From positions 1,736,001 through 1,800,000 of the forward strand of contig NZ_AHCB03000005.1 of the NCBI RefSeq assembly GCF_000238335.3: a DNA stretch of 64,000 nt, given 5' to 3'. Under the pieces are notes generated by a model that worked only from the letters and a program-made list of their open reading frames with translations, was not told where the DNA came from and made no database searches. The translations under genes and the position numbers were made by a program. How positions within the stretch are numbered: the stretch's first letter is position 1; the number at the start of each line of letters is the position of its first letter. Source of the DNA: Pseudoalteromonas marina. GTDB taxonomy: Bacteria > Pseudomonadota > Gammaproteobacteria > Enterobacterales > Alteromonadaceae. Positions 26,978 through 34,647 of the stretch are shown here, one piece after another.

Positions 26978-28237
26978 TTATTTAAATTTAATATTTATGC
27001 GTTGCATACGCAAAAGTAGAATATATGGATAAACTATAAATATTAGCCCTTTAAAAATTTGAGCCATTGAGCCTCTGGAGTAGTAGTAATATCCCATATA
27101 AACTGAGATCAAACCTACCCCTATGAGTAATTGTCTAGCATTAAGAGAGTACTTACTGACTAGTTTAAATAGCCAAATTGTTAAAAAAACATATATTATG
27201 CTGCCAATATACACAGCGTACCAACCGAACATAGTAAAATACTCACCAAAGAATGGTACTGTAGTACCTGACCTTAAAGATTCTTCGCTCATTGAAATGC
27301 CGTATGCTATATCTTTAAGGTGACTATACAAGTTCTTATCTGGATAAATAAATCGTGGAATAAATTGTTCGAAAACTTCAATCAATGGCTTAAAATGCAC
27401 AAATGGTAAATCATTACCATACTGCGACAAAGTTGAAGCTAATCCGAATACACTATTCGCATCTGCAAATAAACCATAGAGCAGAGTTTCAAGATCAATA
27501 TACTTTATTGCATCAAGATCTAACCCTGAAAACTTACTCCTCACAACGGTCATAACTGAAAAGAAAATTCCGACAATAACCAATGTAAAAAAAAGGCCAA
27601 TTTTTTGTTTTTTACTAGAATCTTCATTAAAATAGAACGCCAATAAAAGAGGCCCTACAATCAATGCAATTTTGTACCTCAAGCCAGTAAATACTGAATA
27701 TAATAAGAAAATTATAAGTGCAATTTTCCAAATATTCTTTCGGGCTCTTTCTGTCCCAAATGAAAATAAAATAACAGCAATTAGCACATCAGAAAATTGA
27801 TAAAAAATCAGCAAAAATGGGTCAATTGTAATTAAACTTGAATCACTTAAAGCACTTGCCTTTAAATAAACATATAATGAAGAAAATAGTCCAATAAAAA
27901 AAAGAAAATTTATAGTTCTATTAGTCCAATCGCTTTCGATATATTTGATATTAAAATTGGAAATTGGCTGAAGTGTACGATCTTTATATATTGTAACTGC
28001 TGCAACAACGAAAAACACAGTAAGATAAATAGAAGGTAATAAATATATTTCACTTGCCCAATTCGAACCTATAAACCAACCTCCTTTAAATTCAATCCAA
28101 TACCATGTGCCTAATAAACCATAATATAATGTAGATACAGTAAAAACTGTTAAGAACATCTTAGTCATCGTAGACTTTAATAATGATATTGTGCAAAGGT
28201 ATAAAATCACCAAAATTACTATCAATAGTATAAACAT
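26978..28237 (-). CDS. Wzy-like oligosaccharide repeat-unit polymerase
   Basis: A 419-residue integral membrane protein with roughly ten to twelve helices and a large periplasmic loop near residues 270-325, the typical O-antigen/EPS polymerase layout. The sequence is otherwise poorly conserved, as usual for Wzy. Position between the acyltransferase and sulfotransferase genes, with the flippase nearby, supports the call. The enzyme would join repeat units on undecaprenyl diphosphate in the periplasm. The gene lies in the most AT-rich part of the locus. Confidence 0.75.
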   Translation of the reverse strand: MFILLIVILVILYLCTISLLKSTMTKMFLTVFTVSTLYYGLLGTWYWIEFKGGWFIGSNWASEIYLLPSIYLTVFFVVAAVTIYKDRTLQPISNFNIKYIESDWTNRTINFLFFIGLFSSLYVYLKASALSDSSLITIDPFLLIFYQFSDVLIAVILFSFGTERARKNIWKIALIIFLLYSVFTGLRYKIALIVGPLLLAFYFNEDSSKKQKIGLFFTLVIVGIFFSVMTVVRSKFSGLDLDAIKYIDLETLLYGLFADANSVFGLASTLSQYGNDLPFVHFKPLIEVFEQFIPRFIYPDKNLYSHLKDIAYGISMSEESLRSGTTVPFFGEYFTMFGWYAVYIGSIIYVFLTIWLFKLVSKYSLNARQLLIGVGLISVYMGYYYYSRGSMAQIFKGLIFIVYPYILLLRMQRINIKFK

Positions 28238-28240
28238 TTA

Positions 28241-28831
28241 TTAAAGCTTCCCAATCCAAGCTTCAAAAGGAGCACATTGGTTTACGGGCTTATATAATAA
28301 ACTTTTAGTACGTTTACCAACCTCTACTGCAGGATTACCAGCAACAATAGTATAAGGAGGGACATTACGGGATACTACTGCTCCAGCCCCAACAACTGCC
28401 CCTTCTCCTATTGTCACCCCCGGTAATATAATTGAATTAGTTGCAATCCATGCGTAGTCACAAACTACAATTGGTTTTGATGTTAAAGGCCACATTGGAT
28501 CCCGCAAACTATGGGTACCAGTTAGTAAATGCGCACCACTATTAATCACTACACAATTGCCAATTAGTATTTCATCATGTAGTGCTAGGTGAACAGCTGT
28601 TGATATGGAGCTGAAAGCTCCTATAGTTAGTAGTTTGCCTTTCCCTTTTATGTCAATTTTTCCTACAAACGCAGAACTTTCAACTTTAGCACCTAGCAAG
28701 TTGAGGATTATTTTCCTAAAAATAATAATAGAGGTTGCCGGAAAATGAATACAGCGTTTAATCCATACAACAAACCATCTCCGACAAAATAATCGCGGTC
28801 GTTCGCGGTGCGAAAATAAATATAGCAACAT
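28241..28831 (-). CDS. Second hexapeptide-repeat acyltransferase (WcaF/maltose-acetyltransferase-like)
   Basis: 196 residues with left-handed beta-helix repeats ([40 protein letters not shown]) and the LTGTHSL active-site region. The C-terminus [12 protein letters not shown] is typical of the sugar O-acetyltransferase group. It is the second such enzyme in the locus, so the polymer probably has two acetylated (or otherwise acylated) positions, or this one modifies a precursor. The gene lies between polymerase and flippase with gaps of only 1-3 bases. Confidence 0.83.
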   Translation of the reverse strand: MLLYLFSHRERPRLFCRRWFVVWIKRCIHFPATSIIIFRKIILNLLGAKVESSAFVGKIDIKGKGKLLTIGAFSSISTAVHLALHDEILIGNCVVINSGAHLLTGTHSLRDPMWPLTSKPIVVCDYAWIATNSIILPGVTIGEGAVVGAGAVVSRNVPPYTIVAGNPAVEVGKRTKSLLYKPVNQCAPFEAWIGKL

Positions 28832-28832
28832 A

Positions 28833-30185
28833 TCAGTATTTCAACCTTAAATTAAAAACATCCATTACATATCTTTGTAATGAGGATTGAATGACTTTAT
28901 TTGCTTCAACAACTGAGAAAAACAAAATAAAAGACTCAGCTAAAACTATTGCAATTGCAGCTGCTTCTAGCCCTGCAATTGGAAATAACAACCAAGCAAA
29001 AATCACAGAACAAAACGAAGTAAATAGAAATATAATAGAAAAACGATTGTGATTATTCGTCGCCATTAAAACTAGCCAACTAGATTGACTATTAATATTC
29101 AGTAATGCAGCCCCTAAAAGTAGATAAAATAAGTGAACTGAATAAACAAAATCATCACCCAACCAAAGACTAAAAAGAAAATCATCTACTAATATTAAGG
29201 CAAAAACGCAAATAAAACCTATATATAGAGCATAACGCGATGCACCAATGTAAAGTTTTTTCATTAGTTTATAATCAAGTAAAGCAAACGCTTTTGTGAT
29301 TTCAGGCCAAATTGCTTGATTGACCATTGTAACCATTTGCACGATGATTCGAGATAATGTTCTAAGTACATTGAACTGTGCCACTGCCACGGCACCCAAG
29401 ACACTGCCGATTACCAAAGTCATTCCTTGTATACTTAAAGCTAATCCTAACGGGAAAGACATAAATGCAAGCCCTGGTTTTATCATCTCTTTAATAATTC
29501 CAAAATTTGCATCTTTTATAGAAAGACTGAAACTTTTAGAAGTATTAATTAGACGCATATACATAACCAAGTATCCGACTATACGCCCAAATAAACCCGC
29601 AATAGCAAAGGATAATATTCCCCCACCGATTATTAATGCACCAATTGCAAATAACCATTCGGTTAAACGAGTTGTATGAGAAAGAAATGTACCTTCAGCA
29701 TATTTATCTAAACTCCGATACGCTGCACATAACACATTGACTTGCATACCAAACAAAACTTGAATTGTCAGCACTAGAACAATATGGGTAACTTCAAGTC
29801 TATCTATCGTACTAATACCTATATTGTCACTGATGTTCATAATGCCAAATAGAAACAATACAAATATAAAAATTAAGCTAGACATAACCAAATTGAATGC
29901 GATAAGGCTGTGGAACGTAGATATTACATCCTTGTTATCATTTTGAGCATTTTTCGTAACCATACGATTACTAGCAATAGCCCCTATACCAAAATCACTC
30001 ATAGCTAAATAGGTTGGAAGTGCACTTAAAATTAACCATTCGCCAAAACTAACCATCCCCCAATAATGAATGAACAAGGGAACACTCACAAGTTGAGTTA
30101 ATACAGTTATGGCTTGCCCATATGCATTTGCGCTAACCCCTTTGATTAGGCGTGTATAAAGACCTTTATTTGTTTTTTTTATCAC
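28833..30185 (-). CDS. Wzx-like polysaccharide flippase
   Basis: A 450-residue, 12-14-helix inner-membrane protein of the MOP/polysaccharide-transport superfamily, starting after a short basic segment with [28 protein letters not shown], a standard Wzx N-terminus. It would turn lipid-linked repeat units from the cytoplasmic to the periplasmic face for the Wzy polymerase. This confirms a Wzx/Wzy-type rather than ABC-type pathway. The gene is followed by the acyltransferase with one base between. Confidence 0.9.
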   Translation of the reverse strand: MIKKTNKGLYTRLIKGVSANAYGQAITVLTQLVSVPLFIHYWGMVSFGEWLILSALPTYLAMSDFGIGAIASNRMVTKNAQNDNKDVISTFHSLIAFNLVMSSLIFIFVLFLFGIMNISDNIGISTIDRLEVTHIVLVLTIQVLFGMQVNVLCAAYRSLDKYAEGTFLSHTTRLTEWLFAIGALIIGGGILSFAIAGLFGRIVGYLVMYMRLINTSKSFSLSIKDANFGIIKEMIKPGLAFMSFPLGLALSIQGMTLVIGSVLGAVAVAQFNVLRTLSRIIVQMVTMVNQAIWPEITKAFALLDYKLMKKLYIGASRYALYIGFICVFALILVDDFLFSLWLGDDFVYSVHLFYLLLGAALLNINSQSSWLVLMATNNHNRFSIIFLFTSFCSVIFAWLLFPIAGLEAAAIAIVLAESFILFFSVVEANKVIQSSLQRYVMDVFNLRLKY

Positions 30186-30242
30186 TTTTTGCCTAAGTTA
30201 TTTTTATTTGTTGTCAATGAAAAGAAAAAGTTGTTATTAAAC

Positions 30243-31676
30243 TTATTTTATTTTGATACAAGCCCACTCAGGAAAACACTTCCTAATATAAGCATTTAAC
30301 TCAATTTCAGATTGAGTATAAGTTCTATTTTTAAGCTTTAAGCTATCAGCTGTTACCTCAAAGCTTTCACTTTCAGGTATAGTCTTCGATATCATCCCCG
30401 CACCCACCGTTACGTTAGTAAGCCTATCGATTACAATAAATGACCCTGTGCCATGCACTGTGTTGTATTCGTCAATTACTACTGGGCTTGATGTGCTTAT
30501 ATTGCACGAACCAATTTCGTTAAGTTGCAGCTCATTTACGTCTAAGTTTTTTAGGGTATTTACATCAATTTTATGGTTAATTTTTTCTATTCGGCCATAG
30601 GTGTTTTTTGTGCCTACTTTAAACTCATACTCTTTGCCTGGTTGTAATGCTGTTTCGTCCATCCAAACAAGTGTTGCTTCAAATTGCTCTGACGTGGTAG
30701 CTAAGTTATTTGATTTAACAATGACATCCCCACGCGAAATATCAATTTCATCAGTGGTTGTTAATGTAACTGCTTGCCCTGCAAATGCGCTTGTTAGGTC
30801 GCCGTCGGCAGTTACTATGCTTTTTACTGTTGATGACTTACCTGAGGGCATAACGGTAATTAAGTCGCCAACATTAATAACGCCACTGGCTACTGTGCCA
30901 CAGAAGCCTCTAAAGTTTAGGTTAGGGCGCGTTACAAATTGAACAGGAAAGCGAAAGTCTTGCAGGTTTTTGTCTTCGTTAACTGTTACTGAGTTTAGTA
31001 ACTCCATTAGGGTTGCGCCTGGGTACCAACTCATTGACTCAGATTTATTAACTACATTATCACCACGCAATGCTGATATTGGTACAAAGCGGATATCTGG
31101 TATGTTTAGGTCGGCAGCAAATGCTTTATAATCGTCTTTAATTTTACGATATTGCTCTTGGCTAAAGTCAATTAAATCCATTTTATTAACTGCAACAATA
31201 ACGTGTTTTAAGCCAAGTAAAGAAGCAATATATGAATGGCGTTTAGTTTGCGTTTGCACGCCGTAACGTGCGTCTACCATTACAATAGCTAGGTCGCAAT
31301 TTGAAGCGCCTGTTGCCATGTTACGGGTGTACTGCTCGTGCCCAGGGCAGTCGGCAATAATAAATTTACGGCTTTCGGTTGCAAAATAACGATACGCTAC
31401 ATCAATAGTAATACCTTGTTCACGCTCTGACTGAAGGCCGTCGACCAGTAGCGCTAGATCAAACTCACCATCGGTTGTGTTAAACTTTTTAGAGTCGTTT
31501 TTAATAGCTGACATGTGATCTTCAAAAATTAATTTTGAATCGTGTAATAGCCGGCCTATTAATGTTGATTTGCCGTCGTCTACATTGCCACACGTTAAAA
31601 AGCGAAGCATGTCTTTATCTTCATGCTTTTGAAGGTAGGTTTCTATATCTGTTTCTAGTAGTGTTTGTTCGTTCAC
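30243..31676 (-). CDS. cysN: Sulfate adenylyltransferase subunit 1 (GTPase)
   Basis: 477 residues with an EF-Tu-like GTPase: G1 GNVDDGKST, G3 DCPGHEQYTRN, G4 NKMD, followed by two beta-barrel domains. There is no C-terminal APS kinase fusion, consistent with a separate cysC in the locus. With CysD it forms ATP sulfurylase, making APS from sulfate and ATP with energy from GTP hydrolysis. It lies 50 bases after cysD and 57 bases before wzx, so sulfate activation and polymer assembly appear co-transcribed. Confidence 0.96.
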   Translation of the reverse strand: MNEQTLLETDIETYLQKHEDKDMLRFLTCGNVDDGKSTLIGRLLHDSKLIFEDHMSAIKNDSKKFNTTDGEFDLALLVDGLQSEREQGITIDVAYRYFATESRKFIIADCPGHEQYTRNMATGASNCDLAIVMVDARYGVQTQTKRHSYIASLLGLKHVIVAVNKMDLIDFSQEQYRKIKDDYKAFAADLNIPDIRFVPISALRGDNVVNKSESMSWYPGATLMELLNSVTVNEDKNLQDFRFPVQFVTRPNLNFRGFCGTVASGVINVGDLITVMPSGKSSTVKSIVTADGDLTSAFAGQAVTLTTTDEIDISRGDVIVKSNNLATTSEQFEATLVWMDETALQPGKEYEFKVGTKNTYGRIEKINHKIDVNTLKNLDVNELQLNEIGSCNISTSSPVVIDEYNTVHGTGSFIVIDRLTNVTVGAGMISKTIPESESFEVTADSLKLKNRTYTQSEIELNAYIRKCFPEWACIKIK

Positions 31677-31726
31677 GGGTATTCCTTTAACAATATTCTT
31701 TAAAATTAATGATGCTTAAAATTGGC

Positions 31727-32641
31727 TTAAAAGTAGCCTTCCATTTTTTTCTTTTCCATTGAGCCTGATGAGTCGTGATCGATTACTCGTCCTTGGCGTT
31801 CAGATGTTTTAGTAAGCAACATTTCTTGAATAATTTCTGGTAAAGTAGTGGCTTCAGACTCTACCGCTCCTGTTAGTGGATAACACCCTAATGTACGAAA
31901 ACGTACTTTTTTCATCATTGGAACTTCGCCTTCTTTTAATGGTAAGCGTTCGTCGTCTACCATTATTAACGAGCCATCTCGTTCTACTACAGGGCGGGTA
32001 TCTGCTAAGTACAAAGGTACAATTTCAATGTTTTCTAGATATATGTATTGCCAAATATCAAGCTCAGTCCAGTTTGATAATGGGAAAACACGAATGCTTT
32101 CACCTTTATTAACTTTACCGTTATAAGTGTTCCAAAGTTCTGGGCGCTGACTTTTTGGATCCCAACGGTGGTTTTTATCGCGAAAAGAATACACTCGCTC
32201 TTTAGCACGTGATTTTTCTTCATCGCGGCGCGCACCACCAAATGCGGCGTCAAACTTATGCTTATTTAAGGCTTGTTTTAAGCCTTGTGTTTTCATTATG
32301 TCAGTGTATTTGGCACTACCATGATCAAACGGGTTTATATTTGCGGCAATGGCTTCTTCGTTTTTGTGAACTATTAGGTCCATGTCGTATTTTTTAGCCA
32401 TACGGTCACGAAACGCAATCATTTCTTTAAACTTAAAAGTGGTATCTACATGCATTAATGGAAAAGGAGGCTTAGCTGGATAAAAAGCCTTCATGCATAA
32501 GTGCAGCATTACTGCTGAGTCTTTACCCACCGAATACATCATCACTGGGTTATCAAATTCTGCTGCCACTTCTCTCATTATATGAATCGACTCAGCTTCT
32601 AATTGCTTTAAATGAGTCATTCTTGCTTGTGATATTTCCAT
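31727..32641 (-). CDS. cysD: Sulfate adenylyltransferase subunit 2
   Basis: 304 residues of the ATP-pyrophosphatase/PAPS-reductase-like fold, with the PP-loop [29 protein letters not shown] and the C-terminal basic tail ending [10 protein letters not shown], all standard for CysD. It carries the ATP sulfurylase active site. The adjacent genes are galU upstream and cysN downstream. No reductive-pathway genes (cysH, cysIJ) are present in the window, so this copy is tied to the exopolysaccharide locus rather than to a cysteine operon. Confidence 0.96.
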   Translation of the reverse strand: MEISQARMTHLKQLEAESIHIMREVAAEFDNPVMMYSVGKDSAVMLHLCMKAFYPAKPPFPLMHVDTTFKFKEMIAFRDRMAKKYDMDLIVHKNEEAIAANINPFDHGSAKYTDIMKTQGLKQALNKHKFDAAFGGARRDEEKSRAKERVYSFRDKNHRWDPKSQRPELWNTYNGKVNKGESIRVFPLSNWTELDIWQYIYLENIEIVPLYLADTRPVVERDGSLIMVDDERLPLKEGEVPMMKKVRFRTLGCYPLTGAVESEATTLPEIIQEMLLTKTSERQGRVIDHDSSGSMEKKKMEGYF

Positions 32642-32751
32642 TTTATCTCTCGTTATGCTTTAACGTATTTGAGCAAGCGTTATACAAATTATAACCTGCT
32701 GTAATTTCTAGCTATATTAATCTGCTTATGCTTAGAGTTTAAATTCTTTTA

Positions 32752-33639
32752 CTAAAGCAGTTTTTTTAATTGCTTTGTAAACTCTTCACCCATATGGCTT
32801 GATTGCATTGCATATTCAACATTAGCCAGCATATAGCCTAATTTAGAACCACAGTCATGCGATTTACCTGTTAGGTGGTAAGCTTCAAGCGTTTCGAGGT
32901 GGCGTAATTGTAGTAATGCATCGGTAAGTTGTATTTCGCCGCCAGCGCCAGGTGGCGTGTACTCAAGCAAATCCCAAATAGTGGGCGATACAACATAACG
33001 GCCTGTTATGGCTAGGTTGCTTGGGGCTTCATCGTTATTTGGTTTTTCGACCATGTTTTTAATGGTGGCGTTTTCGCCTGCGTTTATGTTTTTACCTGCT
33101 AGGTCTACCACGCCGTATTGGTGAACTTGTTCTTGAGGTACAGGCTCTACCATTACTTGGTTATGGCCTGTTTGGTCAAACCGGTTAATCATTTGGCTTA
33201 AGTTATCGGTTTTTGGGTTTGACTTGTATTTGTCAATTATTACGTCGGGTAGCATTACGGCAAAAGGGTTGTTGCCAACTATGGGTTTAGCCGCAAGTAC
33301 TGCATGGCCAAGGCCTAATGGAGCCGATTGGCGAACCGAAATTACCGTTACGTCTTTTGGTACTATTGAGCGAATCTCGTCTAGTAGGCTGCGTTTTACG
33401 CGTGCCTCTAGCGTGGCTTCTAGCTCAAAGCTGGTGTCAAAATGGTTTTCGATAGAGTTTTTAGAAGCGTGAGTAACCAGTACTATTTCTTTTATGCCTG
33501 CGGCTACGGCTTCGTTAACTACATATTGAATTAAGGGTTTGTCTACCAGGGGGAGCATTTCTTTTGGTATGGCTTTTGTAGCTGGTAACATACGTGTACC
33601 AAGGCCTGCAACGGGGAGTACTGCTTTTAAAACTTTCAC
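32752..33639 (-). CDS. galU: UTP-glucose-1-phosphate uridylyltransferase
   Basis: 295 residues with the nucleotidyltransferase signature [25 protein letters not shown] near the middle, and DCGSKLGYM near the end, normal for GalU. It makes UDP-glucose, which the initiating transferase at 11211-12614 probably uses. The start is GTG at 33639 with AAGGA upstream. It is the first gene after the main promoter of the locus, and a terminator-like hairpin lies in its leader. The cysD gene follows after a 110-base gap with no visible terminator. Confidence 0.95.
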   Translation of the reverse strand: MKVLKAVLPVAGLGTRMLPATKAIPKEMLPLVDKPLIQYVVNEAVAAGIKEIVLVTHASKNSIENHFDTSFELEATLEARVKRSLLDEIRSIVPKDVTVISVRQSAPLGLGHAVLAAKPIVGNNPFAVMLPDVIIDKYKSNPKTDNLSQMINRFDQTGHNQVMVEPVPQEQVHQYGVVDLAGKNINAGENATIKNMVEKPNNDEAPSNLAITGRYVVSPTIWDLLEYTPPGAGGEIQLTDALLQLRHLETLEAYHLTGKSHDCGSKLGYMLANVEYAMQSSHMGEEFTKQLKKLL

Positions 33640-33678
33640 TTTAATTCCTTTTTTATTTTTTGATTATTTATAAAAACA

Positions 33679-33715
33679 CAAAAAAGGACAAGCGTAGTTA
33701 AGCTTAAGTCCTTTT
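33679..33715 (-). terminator. Terminator-like hairpin inside the galU leader
   Basis: Reading the minus strand, AAAAGGAC (33715-33708) pairs with GTCCTTTT (33689-33682), with an inner AAGC/GCTT pairing and a run of T after it. It lies between the promoter at 33746-33773 and the galU start at 33639. The gene on the other side (lapG) is divergent, so the hairpin can only act on transcription entering galU. Confidence 0.6.
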
Positions 33716-33745
33716 AACGTACCTCACATACCGTGTGAAGTTATT

Positions 33746-33773
33746 ATTATACACAACACAATAATGTACTCAA
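33746..33773 (-). promoter_or_regulatory. Sigma-70-type promoter for the galU exopolysaccharide operon
   Basis: Minus-strand TTGAGT (33773-33768) and a perfect TATAAT (33751-33746) are 16 bases apart. Transcription would begin near 33739, giving a leader of about 100 bases that contains TCACACGGTATGTGA (a small hairpin) and then the terminator-like hairpin. Confidence 0.55.
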
Positions 33774-33849
33774 CTATAAAAACATCCTTTTAGATTGTTT
33801 TTTTGTTAAATTTATGTTGCACCAAAATGACTACCAAACGCCCTACTTT

Positions 33850-33865
33850 AGTGCTGTGTAGCACT
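33850..33865. promoter_or_regulatory. Dyad AGTGCT-GTGT-AGCACT between divergent galU and lapG
   Basis: A perfect 6-base inverted repeat with a 4-base loop lies in the 309-base divergent region, followed on the plus strand by TTTTT. It could be an operator or a weak hairpin. Together with the galU promoter and leader hairpin it is the only structure I see in this gap. Confidence 0.3.
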
Positions 33866-33948
33866 TTTTACTTATCTACCTTTTTTGTTGTAATAATACT
33901 ATACTTAGCTGTGCTGTTTATTAGGGATTATTAACTAAAGGAACGTAT

Positions 33949-34647
33949 GTGCGCTTAAGTGTTTGCATTTTAATTGTTATGTCGTTTTTTGTGTACGCGC
34001 AAGACGCACTTATGCATTTGCGTAACAGCGATATACTAAACCGTGCACAACAACATTATGGCGACGAAGGCTACACCCGTATTAAAAATTGGCTTAGTTT
34101 TATAGATAGCAGCCAAGGTAAAAGCGAGTGGCAACAAATACACCTAGTTAACGACTTTTTTAATAAACACATACAATACCAAACCGACGACGACCTGTGG
34201 CAAAAAAAAGATTACTGGGCCACCCCGCTTGAAAGCTTAGGCGTTGGTATGGGCGACTGTGAAGACTACGTAATAGCCAAATACTTTACGCTAATTGCAC
34301 TAGGCATACCGGAAGATAAAATACGGTTAATGTATGTAAGGCAAAAAACAGTAAACCAGCCGCATATGGTATTAATTTATTTTGAAGAGCCTAACCAAAT
34401 ACCGCTTGTGTTAGGTAATTTTAATACTAAACTTTTACCCGCTAATAAACGGCCTGATTTAAAACCTATATACAGCTTTAACGGCCAAGGTTTATGGCTA
34501 GCTAAAGCAAAAGGGTTGGGTAATAAAGTAAAAAATAGCCGTGGTGTATCGGCCTGGAACACCATGCTGCAACGCATAGAACACGGTGAGCTTGCGCCCA
34601 CCAACAGTAACATTAAAGGAACTAGTAGTTATGTATCGACTTTTTAA
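33949..34647 (+). CDS. lapG: LapG-like periplasmic transglutaminase-type cysteine protease
   Basis: 232 residues with an N-terminal signal peptide (about 1-18) and the bacterial transglutaminase-like cysteine protease domain. The nucleophile is C104 in GDCEDY and the His is H139 in QPHMVL. The family's Asp would fall at 156, but here the sequence is LVLGNF with glycine. In the Lap system LapG cuts the N-terminus of a large adhesin to release cells from a biofilm, and is held by LapD when c-di-GMP is high. The gene overlaps lapD by 17 bases. No LapA-like adhesin is in the window. The Asp loss may weaken or abolish activity. Confidence 0.85.
   Translation: MRLSVCILIVMSFFVYAQDALMHLRNSDILNRAQQHYGDEGYTRIKNWLSFIDSSQGKSEWQQIHLVNDFFNKHIQYQTDDDLWQKKDYWATPLESLGVGMGDCEDYVIAKYFTLIALGIPEDKIRLMYVRQKTVNQPHMVLIYFEEPNQIPLVLGNFNTKLLPANKRPDLKPIYSFNGQGLWLAKAKGLGNKVKNSRGVSAWNTMLQRIEHGELAPTNSNIKGTSSYVSTF

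Noticed and set aside
33725..33738. ops/JUMPstart element in the galU leader
   Set aside because: The TCACACGGTATGTGA stretch shares only a few bases with the known ops core, so it is mentioned as a weak resemblance, not called as a feature.
34586..34630. Longer start for lapD
   Set aside because: The added 15 residues lie inside lapG, precede the usual short basic segment before the membrane helix, and the ATG at 34631 fits the family better.
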